DNA of 5,942 nt from Arenicella sp. GTDB lineage: Bacteria; Pseudomonadota; Gammaproteobacteria; Arenicellales; Arenicellaceae. The stretch covers positions 1 through 5,942 of the forward strand of contig JAESTB010000627.1 of assembly GCA_016763815.1 (NCBI GenBank), in the 5' to 3' direction. Within the stretch, counting starts at the first letter, position 1. Every line of letters starts with the position of its first letter. Of the stretch, positions 1 through 5,108 are shown in pieces. The notes under the pieces are model-generated. The model was not told where the DNA came from and did no database searches. It saw nothing but the letters and a program-made list of their open reading frames with translations. The translations under genes and the position numbers were made by a program.

Positions 1-125
1 CAGCGATTCGCCAAACGTTGCTCGATATTCAAGCGAGCCGGCATGACCTCTCTAAGGCTGAGGCCGATATGTGGTTAAACAAATTGATAGAAAAACATGA
101 CTATAGCGCAGACGTATTCAACTGA
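1..125 (+). CDS. NADPH-dependent diflavin reductase, C-terminal end (partial, CYP102-like P450 reductase?)
   Basis: This is the last 40 codons of a gene that begins before the window, read in frame 3 and ending at TGA 123-125. The protein end contains EADMWLNKLIEKHDYSADV. This matches the pattern I remember for the C-terminus of the P450-BM3 (CYP102A1) reductase domain (ADARLWLQQLEEKGRYAKDV) and related diflavin reductases, where a helix with a conserved W-L..L precedes a terminal [RD]Y..DV[WYF]. In that family this segment closes the NADP-binding half of the ferredoxin-NADP-reductase-like module, and the terminal aromatic residue packs near the FAD. Here the order is D-V-F-N-stop, so the natural C-terminus looks complete. 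Whether a P450 heme domain is fused upstream cannot be seen. Sulfite reductase flavoprotein CysJ or a stand-alone reductase are alternatives. The next remnant begins immediately after the stop. Confidence 0.6.
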   Translation, partial: AIRQTLLDIQASRHDLSKAEADMWLNKLIEKHDYSADVFN

Positions 126-497
126 TTCTTGATCAATTTAGTGGGCAATACTGTAGCGAAAATCTTAAATGTATCGTCTATTCCGAGTTATTTACAGCAT
201 AAGTCCAATGCTAATTACGCGGCTCCTGGTGCGCCTGGCGGCGTGTTTTCGGTGATTGTCTTTGCGCTTAGGTGAAATTTATACTTCTATGGAGTGATAG
301 CGATTCCACAAATGCTCGCTGGTGGGGCCCTACCTTATATTACTCTTGGCAGATGGATAAAAAAGGGGGGCGATAATATTGTTCATATGGCGCATCTTAG
401 TGGCGCGATCTGAGGCTTTGTTTTTACTTGTTGCATGAATTTTGACTTACTCCCAAGCTTTATTCAAAAGACTCTGGCTGGGCCAAGTTGGCTATAG
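126..497 (+). pseudogene. Decayed rhomboid family intramembrane serine protease
   Basis: Frame 3 reads through as a recognisable rhomboid with in-frame stops at 273-275 (TGA) and 411-413 (TGA), closing at TAG 495-497. Segments in order are FLINLVGN (the HLxxN region), SIPSYLQHKSNANY, then APGAPGGVFSVIVFA at the place of the catalytic GASG motif, FYGVIAIPQMLAG, KKGGDNIVHMAHLSGAI (the HxxHxxG region with the catalytic histidine), and GFVFT...LLPSFIQKTLAG. I recall Bacteroidota-type rhomboids reading roughly NANYAALGASGAVSAVVFA, IPIPA and KKGGDNIGHDAHFWGA at these places. The catalytic serine codon (234-236) is now CCT, proline. About seven residues are missing between FALR and NLYFYG, and the N-terminal half (first helices and start) is gone. 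With no start, no serine and two internal stops it cannot make an active protease. The reading frame has survived with almost no indels, so the decay was mostly by substitution. Confidence 0.75.
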
Positions 498-526
498 TGT
501 GTTGTATTTTAAGGTGATTCAACGGT

Positions 527-842
527 AAGCGGTTTAACAGGCCGCAAGAGAACGGCTATCGTACTGATATTCGGCACGTTAGCTTTTACGATCGCAAATC
601 AGGCCAAGGGATCACGTTTAAAGGCGAGCCCTTATTGGGGTTCGGAACACAGTTCTTTAAAGCAGATGACTACGATAAAACTTACGCTGGGGTAAAACGG
701 AACTTTCATCCCTAGCAACTAGAGCGGAGCCACCGTATCTATTTGAATATCGATTACCGCAAACGAAGCAGAACCCAACATTTGAGGTCTCTTTTTACAA
801 TACAAACGAAGTCGTACCCTCATTGAGATAACCTTAGAGCCT
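527..842 (+). pseudogene. Decayed beta-galactosidase (GH2, LacZ-type) C-terminal small-chain remnant
   Basis: From about 530, frame 2 reads RPQENGYRTDIRHVSFYD, then GQGITFKGEPLLGFGTQFF and KADDYDKT, stopping at TAG 713-715. It continues past the stop as QLERSHRIYLNIDYRKRS. This is the signature of the LacZ C-terminal beta-sandwich (Bgal_small_N domain), which I recall as RPQENGNRTDVRWLAL, a PLLSFSAH-like strand, D-Y/L-D, and then xLNIDxxQxGVGGxxSW. The following GVGG.NSW block is destroyed by a frameshift. A weak trace of the closing strand (EITLEP, 825-842, frame 3) can be read further on. In an active enzyme this domain completes the sugar-binding side of the tetrameric lactose-cleaving hydrolase. 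Here the catalytic TIM barrel is absent and there is at least one nonsense codon and one frameshift, so it is non-functional. The domain call is strong up to about 775 and weak after that. Confidence 0.7.
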
Positions 843-849
843 TCCATTT

Positions 850-1160
850 CAAGCGGCCCAAGGCCTTAGAACTAGAGTATTCAGCGGCAGCTCGATCGTA
901 GGCTCAGGCTATTTCATCTGAATATCGGGCCTTCTGCAACGGGCACCCGCACCTTATTCAAATGCCTAGATACTGAATAGGGTACTGAAACCTTAATTTT
1001 AGATGCTGGATAGTTGGGCAACGAAAACGTATAGACAACATCGCTTTCCTCCTGAGGTCTTAGTTGAGCCGAGGTGTCTATCCGTTGCTTAGGGCACGTT
1101 AGGCACCGCACGCTGTGTAATATTGCGTAATACACCTTTAGCGACACACTAATCTATAGT
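850..1160. other. Gene-less stretch, probably decayed sequence
   Basis: All six frames are broken except a 77-codon minus-strand ORF (914-1147), which has no recognisable domain, only a CLTCP motif. It sits in sequence of the same decayed character as the two pseudogenes to its left. I do not call a gene here. The stretch may hold further remnants too eroded to identify by eye. Confidence 0.4.
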
Positions 1161-1233
1161 GGCGAGGTTGCTGGCTATCGGACAAGCATCATGCCGGTTA
1201 CCCAATAAAATATGACAAACCAACCTCATCGCC
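1161..1233 (+). promoter_or_regulatory. Long imperfect inverted repeat in the oxidase leader, candidate structured RNA
   Basis: GGCGAGGTTG (1161-1170) can pair with CAACCTC-AT-CGCC (1221-1233), broken only by a 2-nt bulge (1228-1229). Directly inside it, CTGGC (1171-1175) can pair with GCCGG (1193-1197) using one G-U pair, so the two helices could stack. The structure ends about 50 nt before the ATG at 1286. A TATAGT (1155-1160) just upstream could be a -10 box, but no good -35 is visible. It matches no riboswitch class I know. It could be a regulatory leader, an operator, or part of an old repeat. Confidence 0.3.
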
Positions 1234-1269
1234 TCGAAGACAAATAAATGCTCGAGAAAAAACCACTAC

Positions 1270-1274
1270 AGGAG
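1270..1274 (+). promoter_or_regulatory. Ribosome binding site of the flavin oxidase gene
   Basis: AGGAG lies 11 nt before ATG 1286 and fixes the start of the oxidase gene. It is the only strong Shine-Dalgarno sequence placed before a gene start in the window. The TerB-DnaJ gene has none, which may reflect a different origin. Confidence 0.7.
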
Positions 1275-1285
1275 AACTAAAGATT

Positions 1286-3406
1286 ATGAGTTACTTACAA
1301 TTTAAGTCACACAATCAAGGCCCTTTGCAGGACAGCTCTGCCAAACAAACCAAAACCCAACAAGGGTCGATCAAGCGGTCTTTCTCAAATTGGATCATCG
1401 AGAACTATGGCACCGATTATTTAGAGACGTTAAGTAAGCAACGCTCTAACAGAGGAGCTGAACGATTTAACAACTGTGTAGCGTCAAACCAACCCGTAGT
1501 TGGGATCATCGGTGGTGGATTTGCGGGGATGTACGCCGGGCTGATTCTCCAATCGCTAGGCATAGAGAGCCAAATATTCGAAGGTTCTGAGCGGGTCGGT
1601 GGCCGGATTGATACTTGGTATTCCAGTAATTACGATGCGTCGAATGATCAAACTTCCGGCTTATATGGTGAGATGGGTGGCATGCGCTTGCCACAATATT
1701 CTGAAGATATGTTACCAGTGCAACATTTAGCCCTAGCGGTTAATGCCGTGTTAAAAAGCAACGACATGAATGACAAACTGGTTGAGTGGCGTAAGTTTTA
1801 TTACGATTCTCCGGTACAACGGATGCGTTATAACAACATGCAAGAACCTATCGAAGCGCAAGATTCCAGTCTGAACTCGCTTAATTTTGGTACTGATGAA
1901 GGTGGTGATATTCCGATGGTTTGGGTAACTCCTACAACACAGGGAAGCCCCACAAGCACTGAGTATTTGCCGATTAACGTTATTTTGGACAAAGTTAATG
2001 ATAAATTTATCAAAGCATTAGATGAGTCTTTTGCCGCTGGATTCGCATTGCTGATGCCATTCGATAATTACTCTATGTGGGCATATTTAACCAACGTCTT
2101 TACGTTAGGCCAGTTGGGCGAATATTACCAAGAGTCAATGGGGCCCAAAGACGCGAATTTGTCTTACAACGTTACCAGCTATCTAGAGACGTTGAATGTT
2201 GGCACCGGCATGTATTCGGTATCCTTTGTTGAGATGGTGATTGCTGTTTACGATTGGGGCGGTAGTACAAACCCATACGACCCCAGCGACCCAAACATCT
2301 ACATGCTAACGGTTGATAAAGGAATGCAGAACTTTCCTGATGCTTGCCAAGCGGTATTGAATTTAGAGTCTGGCGTTACCGCCGATGTAGGATATGCCGC
2401 CCAACAACAAATCGGCATGATCAAAGGTACTAACGACCAAAAGGGCTATTCGCCAGACAATCTCACAGCCGCAGCGCAACCTCCAGCAAGCGTACCTCAA
2501 GCAGAAAGTTCTCCTAGTACGCCGCCGCCTGCCTCACCCGCAAAGCAACGGGTATTTTTGAATCATCAAGTATTGAATTCGGTTCATGATTCGTCATTGT
2601 ATGACGGTCTGGGCGGCATGAAGGTTTCCGTCAAAGATAATAGTGGCCAAGGCGAGACTATCGAAAAACAGTTTCCGTATGTAATTAGCACCTTGCCAAA
2701 CGGCAAATATTTAAACGGGCAAACGAATGTTGATTTCTTTGAAGGTTTATCCTTTTCTAAGGCAAGGGCTCTAAGAGAATCAAATTATATGCCCTCGTTT
2801 AAGGCTTTCATTACCTTTGATAGTCAGTTTTGGGCCATCCTTAGCGAACGTCAAGATGCGGGTTTAGGCGTAGGCACTTCTGATCGATCTAACCGACAAA
2901 TAGTCTATCCGAGCTATGGTTACGATGCCGATGCCGGGGTATTACAAGTCTACTGTTGGGCTCAAGATGCAGAACGTTTAGGCGCGTTAACCGATGAAGA
3001 GGCGATCAACGAGTGCATAAAGGGAATTCAATATCTATACCCAGAGGTTGACGTTATGGCTGAGTTTTCCGGATATGACCCAGATGTCACCACCAAAACC
3101 TGGTTTTGGGACAATCATGCTGGCGGCGGCGCCTTTGCAATGTTTAACCCAGGGCAATTCAAAAACCTTTATCCGACACTACTAACGCCAGAATTTGATG
3201 GTTGCCTAAACTTCGCCGGCGAATGCTGTTCAGTGCATCACGGATGGATCGTCGGTGCTTTAGATTCGGCCTACAATGCTGTGTACAACATCATTCGCCA
3301 GTCTGGCGATGACGCTCTACTTGATCAAATGGAACGTACCTGGGGCGCATTAACCGCGCCCGATATCGATTCGCGATCAACACGCGTGCAACAAATGTTG
3401 AGGTAA
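1286..3406 (+). CDS. FAD-dependent flavin monoamine oxidase / L-amino-acid-oxidase-like protein
   Basis: This intact 706-residue protein carries the amine-oxidase fold signatures. A Rossmann FAD-binding stretch VVGIIGGGFAG (71-81, GxGxxG) is followed by E99 at the end of strand 2, which binds the FAD ribose in this fold, then ERVGGRIDTW (102-111). GEMGGMRLP (128-136) follows; in L-amino-acid and L-glutamate oxidases the arginine of this motif (here R134) binds the substrate carboxylate. The C-terminal FAD-contacting block is FAGE (643-646) with GWIVGALDSAY (653-663). By family the enzyme would oxidatively deaminate an amine or L-amino acid, giving ammonia and hydrogen peroxide; the substrate cannot be read from sequence. 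There is no signal peptide, so it looks cytoplasmic unless exported another way. Length is near the roughly 700 residues of Streptomyces L-glutamate oxidase. Oddities are a 70-residue N-terminal extension, a Pro/Ser/Ala-rich insert at about 396-419, and ECCS where relatives usually have EHTS. The gene stands alone between decayed regions. Confidence 0.8.
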   Translation: MSYLQFKSHNQGPLQDSSAKQTKTQQGSIKRSFSNWIIENYGTDYLETLSKQRSNRGAERFNNCVASNQPVVGIIGGGFAGMYAGLILQSLGIESQIFEGSERVGGRIDTWYSSNYDASNDQTSGLYGEMGGMRLPQYSEDMLPVQHLALAVNAVLKSNDMNDKLVEWRKFYYDSPVQRMRYNNMQEPIEAQDSSLNSLNFGTDEGGDIPMVWVTPTTQGSPTSTEYLPINVILDKVNDKFIKALDESFAAGFALLMPFDNYSMWAYLTNVFTLGQLGEYYQESMGPKDANLSYNVTSYLETLNVGTGMYSVSFVEMVIAVYDWGGSTNPYDPSDPNIYMLTVDKGMQNFPDACQAVLNLESGVTADVGYAAQQQIGMIKGTNDQKGYSPDNLTAAAQPPASVPQAESSPSTPPPASPAKQRVFLNHQVLNSVHDSSLYDGLGGMKVSVKDNSGQGETIEKQFPYVISTLPNGKYLNGQTNVDFFEGLSFSKARALRESNYMPSFKAFITFDSQFWAILSERQDAGLGVGTSDRSNRQIVYPSYGYDADAGVLQVYCWAQDAERLGALTDEEAINECIKGIQYLYPEVDVMAEFSGYDPDVTTKTWFWDNHAGGGAFAMFNPGQFKNLYPTLLTPEFDGCLNFAGECCSVHHGWIVGALDSAYNAVYNIIRQSGDDALLDQMERTWGALTAPDIDSRSTRVQQMLR

Positions 3407-3440
3407 ATATTTTAGTATAAGACTAGTGGCGAGTGCGGGA

Positions 3441-3469
3441 CTAAATATGACTTAGGTTGTCGTATTTAG
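3441..3469 (+). terminator. AT-rich hairpin after the oxidase gene, possible terminator
   Basis: CTAAATATGAC (3441-3451) pairs with GTCGTATTTAG (3459-3469) across a 7-nt loop, with one G-U-type mismatch. It starts 35 nt after the oxidase stop codon. No run of T follows and the stem is AT-rich, so it is a poor intrinsic terminator. It may instead protect the 3' end of the message or be incidental. The rest of 3407-3586 contains no ORF or remnant I can identify. Confidence 0.3.
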
Positions 3470-3586
3470 ACTTAATCATATCAAGTCGGCACTCTAAGCT
3501 ATGCTCCTACTTACCTTAAAAAAACGTTGAGGGCGATCATACTAGTGAGAAATACTGGAGTTCGTCTAAGTACAGAGCGAAACCCG

Positions 3587-3644
3587 TATAAAAGGGGTCG
3601 GTGACAAATGACTCTCATTCGTGTTTGTCACCGACCCCTTTATT
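3587..3644 (+). repeat. REP-like palindrome, copy 1
   Basis: This is a perfect 18-bp inverted repeat, AAAGGGGTCGGTGACAAA (3591-3608) against its complement at 3624-3641, with a 15-nt loop (3609-3623). A smaller alternative hairpin AATGA/TCATT (3607-3611, 3615-3619) overlaps the loop. The conserved unit extends left to TATA (3587-3590) and right into TTTATT. It is 55/58 identical to the copy at 4433-4490 and lies in the same orientation. The GGGGTC core and hairpin form are typical of REP elements mobilised by RAYT transposases, and a RAYT remnant begins 31 nt to the right. The strong stem followed by TTTATT could also stop transcription coming from the left. Confidence 0.85.
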
Positions 3645-3674
3645 GCTTTATTGTAATCCGAGGGTTCGGGCGAA

Positions 3675-3823
3675 TTAGACATTGAAGGTGAGTTCAACAT
3701 AGACCATATAAGCAAGCAGCGCTGCCCCTCTTAGAAATGTCCGGCACAATGGCCTTCTTGGTTTACCTTACGCGCTATCGCTTCATTAACAACTCGCATG
3801 TACCAAGAGCCCAGTTCATGACT
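3675..3823 (-). pseudogene. REP-associated tyrosine transposase (RAYT, Y1/IS200-like) remnant
   Basis: On the minus strand, 3823 down to 3731 reads SHELGSWYMRVVNEAI, then ARKVNQEGHCAGHF and a stop, followed by EG. After a +1 shift, 3725 to 3675 reads AALLAYMVYVELTFNV-stop. I recall RAYT-type transposases reading SWFMRxLNExIARxANxED, then GxFWEGRFKSQALLDE, then ALLACMAYVDLNPIRA. The remnant keeps the first and last of these blocks. It has lost most of the middle: the W of FWEG is a stop (TAA) and about a dozen residues after EG are deleted. The HUH motif and catalytic tyrosine are not recoverable, and the N-terminal part is absent or unreadable beyond 3823. The fragment is inactive. Intact relatives are single-strand transposases that act on adjacent REP hairpins, and such a hairpin lies at 3587-3644. 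Confidence 0.7.
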
Positions 3824-3854
3824 TTAAAATCGGCAAAAAATTGCTTACTTTTCA

Positions 3855-3881
3855 TTGCCCGTCAGTATCAGTGTATATAAT
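3855..3881 (+). promoter_or_regulatory. Candidate sigma70-type promoter for the small membrane-anchored protein
   Basis: TATAAT (3876-3881) is a perfect -10 consensus, with TTGCCC (3855-3860) as a partial -35 at a short 15-nt spacing. Transcription would start near 3888, giving a leader of about 33 nt before ATG 3921. This box is of the proteobacterial type rather than the TAnnTTTG type seen at 5935-5942. Confidence 0.45.
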
Positions 3882-3920
3882 GTAGCTCCGCCATTTTAGA
3901 CATGCAAACAGAGAAATTTA

Positions 3921-4367
3921 ATGTACAAAGTTGTTGGCCTAATCGTAGTATTGGTAGTTGGATACTTACTGTTCTTTAAAGATTCATCCCCAGAAGTTAT
4001 TTACTTTAATAATCAAGAATATGGCCCAAAGAGGTTGGACCGATCTAATGACAGTAATAGCTCTATTTACAAATATTATAGTAAGCAGGTATCAAATAAA
4101 GACTACATTTCTATATTACACCCTGATTCAGGGACTGGATCTCTAAGTGACTGGTCTGAAATGTTCTCAAAGCACTTTGAAAGGCAAGGGTTTAAATTTA
4201 AGGGCAGTGTAAATAAGGTTGGGGTCAAAAATGCGGTGAAGGTATTCATGATGCCCTCTCAGCGGTATAACGTAGTTATAATGTACATATTGGAAAACAC
4301 TAAGAATTCAAGCCATATAGACGAATCAGTAATATTTGATAATCTAGATCATATGGTATTGGAGTAG
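3921..4367 (+). CDS. Small membrane-anchored protein of unknown function
   Basis: I do not recognise this 148-residue protein. Residues 2-19 form one hydrophobic segment (YKVVGLIVVLVVGYLLFF) followed by KDSS, which looks like an uncleaved N-terminal anchor. The remaining roughly 125 residues would then lie outside the cytoplasmic membrane. That soluble part is polar, rich in Ser, Asn, Lys and Tyr, has no cysteine and no recognisable catalytic motif. It includes a W-S-E-M-F-S-K-H-F-E-R-Q-G-F segment (about 77-90) of the kind seen in alpha/beta folds, and a later hydrophobic strand (YNVVIMYIL). The start follows only a weak GAGAAA ribosome site. A candidate promoter lies at 3855-3881 and a REP hairpin 69 nt after the stop may end transcription. 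The gene is AT-richer than the oxidase, and the same REP element flanks it on both sides, so it may have arrived with the repeats. The absence of stops and the promoter make a real gene likely. Confidence 0.65.
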   Translation: MYKVVGLIVVLVVGYLLFFKDSSPEVIYFNNQEYGPKRLDRSNDSNSSIYKYYSKQVSNKDYISILHPDSGTGSLSDWSEMFSKHFERQGFKFKGSVNKVGVKNAVKVFMMPSQRYNVVIMYILENTKNSSHIDESVIFDNLDHMVLE

Positions 4368-4432
4368 CTAGGCTTTTCTTTACTTCGGATCATGTTGCCC
4401 AACGAGATAATTAAACCTCGTTCGCAAAAAAA

Positions 4433-4490
4433 TATAAAAAGGGTCGGTGACAAATGACTCCCATTCGCGTTTGTCACCGACCCCTTTATT
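4433..4490 (+). repeat. REP-like palindrome, copy 2 (may also terminate the upstream gene)
   Basis: This is the same element as 3587-3644 and in the same orientation, with three substitutions in 58 positions. Arms are 4437-4454 and 4470-4487, with one mismatch (A for G in the left arm), around a 15-nt loop. It lies 65 nt after the stop of the 148-codon gene. The strong GC-rich stem is followed by TTTATTTCCTTTATTTTT, so it could act as an intrinsic terminator for that gene. The two differences in the loop are both T to C. Confidence 0.85.
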
Positions 4491-4502
4491 TCCTTTATTT
4501 TT

Positions 4503-4513
4503 CCGACCCCTTT
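4503..4513 (+). repeat. Half REP element
   Basis: CCGACCCCTTT repeats the outer right arm of the REP palindrome 12 nt after copy 2 ends, preceded by a similar T-rich stretch (TTTATTTTT). There is no matching left arm. It looks like the remains of a third copy or a partial tandem duplication of the right end. Confidence 0.6.
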
Positions 4514-4526
4514 GTTGCAATCAAAC

Positions 4527-4545
4527 GTTGATGATTGTGATCAAC
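4527..4545. promoter_or_regulatory. Short inverted repeat, possible operator
   Basis: GTTGAT (4527-4532) and ATCAAC (4540-4545) form a perfect 6-bp inverted repeat with 7 nt between. It is nested inside TGCAAT (4516-4521) and ATTGCA (4557-4562). Such nested dyads can be repressor sites, but no regulator is encoded nearby and no promoter is clear. It may be incidental. The surrounding 4514-4680 holds no gene I can support. Confidence 0.2.
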
Positions 4546-4680
4546 TATCAAGATCAATTGCAGGCAGGAACTTGCGAACAATAATATCGAGAAGATCGCT
4601 CATTATGGAAACATAGCGGCATGAAGGATGACTATCAATAGGTTCTTGCATCCATAGAGCTAAACAGGCAGATTAGATCA

Positions 4681-4779
4681 ATGGAAAAACAAAACACAGT
4701 AACTGAGAAAGAAACTCTCCTTCAGAGGGTTTTTCTACCGTCTCGTTACATGCCCATTACAGAGCAAGTATATTTATGA
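4681..4779 (+). CDS. Possible 32-codon leader ORF overlapping the next gene
   Basis: ATG 4681 opens a 32-codon frame (starting MEKQNTVTEKETLLQRVF, ending TEQVYL) that stops at TGA 4777-4779. Its stop overlaps the ATG of the next ORF (4776-4778) as ATGA, the arrangement typical of translationally coupled genes. The peptide is charged at its N-terminus and shows no signal peptide or known motif. No good ribosome site precedes it, which weakens the call. It could be a small coupled protein, a translated leader that loads ribosomes onto the next gene (which also lacks a ribosome site), the N-terminal scrap of a lost gene, or chance. Confidence 0.3.
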   Translation: MEKQNTVTEKETLLQRVFLPSRYMPITEQVYL

Positions 4780-5030
4780 GTCTGAAGATGAAAATATCTT
4801 TCCTTTGCTACGCAACTAACGTTGTAAGTATGACCCTTATAGGGAGCCTTTACATATTTACAAATGGGTTTATGCCTTATCATTCTGACATTATTCAAAC
4901 CCTTTGGGAGCATGTAGGAGAGTCTGAAAAGATTCTCTATCTCGGTATGATGAGAACGGAGGGGGCTGGCTTTCTGGCTTCAGCAGTGGCAATAAAGGTT
5001 CCATCATTATTTACTGGGCAAAATGCTTGA
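4776..5030 (+). CDS. Small membrane protein, apparently truncated (about two of four helices)
   Basis: This 84-residue ORF has a first hydrophobic helix (about 6-30), then GFMPYH (31-36), W44, and a second helix beginning GMMRTEGAGFLASAVAI (57-73). The pattern of a helix, FMPYH, a conserved W about eight residues later, then a lalM+..GggxlaxaxAi helix fits an uncharacterised family of small integral membrane proteins that I recall as usually about 125-140 residues with four helices. Here the frame ends just after the second helix with PSLFTGQNA, so the last two helices are missing; this suggests C-terminal truncation. I see no continuation in other frames downstream to 5112. M5 (ATG 4788) is an alternative start, and neither start has a strong ribosome site. 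It may be a pseudogene or a reduced but expressed protein. The preceding small ORF overlaps its start. Confidence 0.5.
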   Translation: MSLKMKISFLCYATNVVSMTLIGSLYIFTNGFMPYHSDIIQTLWEHVGESEKILYLGMMRTEGAGFLASAVAIKVPSLFTGQNA

Positions 5031-5075
5031 ACTTTTCTCAATTTGCACATTCGCATATATTCGTAATTCGTTGAT

Positions 5076-5108
5076 AATTTGGCCGACAAGCTGGTCTTAT
5101 CCCAAATT
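5076..5108. terminator. Weak inverted repeat between convergent genes
   Basis: AATTTGG (5076-5082) and CCAAATT (5102-5108) can pair around a 19-nt interior that has its own short GAC/GTC pairing. It lies in the gap between the convergent ends of the 84-codon gene and the TerB-DnaJ gene, where a two-way terminator would be expected. The stem is short and has no clear T tract, so the role is doubtful. Confidence 0.2.

Noticed and set aside
960..1056. A strong AGGAGG followed by ATG on the minus strand (ATG at 1041).
   Set aside because: It opens only a 27-codon frame with no recognisable character, in the decayed region.
914..1147. A 77-codon minus-strand ORF containing VRCLTCPKQRIDTSAQLR, which faintly recalls the CcmH heme-lyase motif (RC..CQ.Q.I..S).
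   Set aside because: Only a short stretch resembles CcmH, the following residues do not, there is no ribosome site before its ATG, and it lies in decayed sequence. Chance is more likely.
1506..2013. Minus-strand open frames inside the oxidase gene.
   Set aside because: The plus-strand frame carries the FAD-binding and substrate motifs; the minus frames show no domain.
3958..4146. A second plus-strand frame inside the 148-codon gene.
   Set aside because: It overlaps a longer frame with a promoter and an N-terminal anchor, and has no features of its own.
4401..4422. AACGAG/CTCGTT inverted repeat as a terminator after the 148-codon gene.
   Set aside because: A 6-bp stem followed by an A-rich, not T-rich, stretch. 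The REP hairpin just downstream is a much better candidate.
3587..4490. The repeated palindromes as a CRISPR array.
   Set aside because: Only two copies, about 790 nt apart with a gene between, and no regular spacers. The form fits REP elements.
4549..4660. A minus-strand frame of about 36 codons beginning MQEPIDSHPSCRY and containing LLDIIVRKFL.
   Set aside because: No ribosome site, no family I recognise, and the length is within what chance allows.
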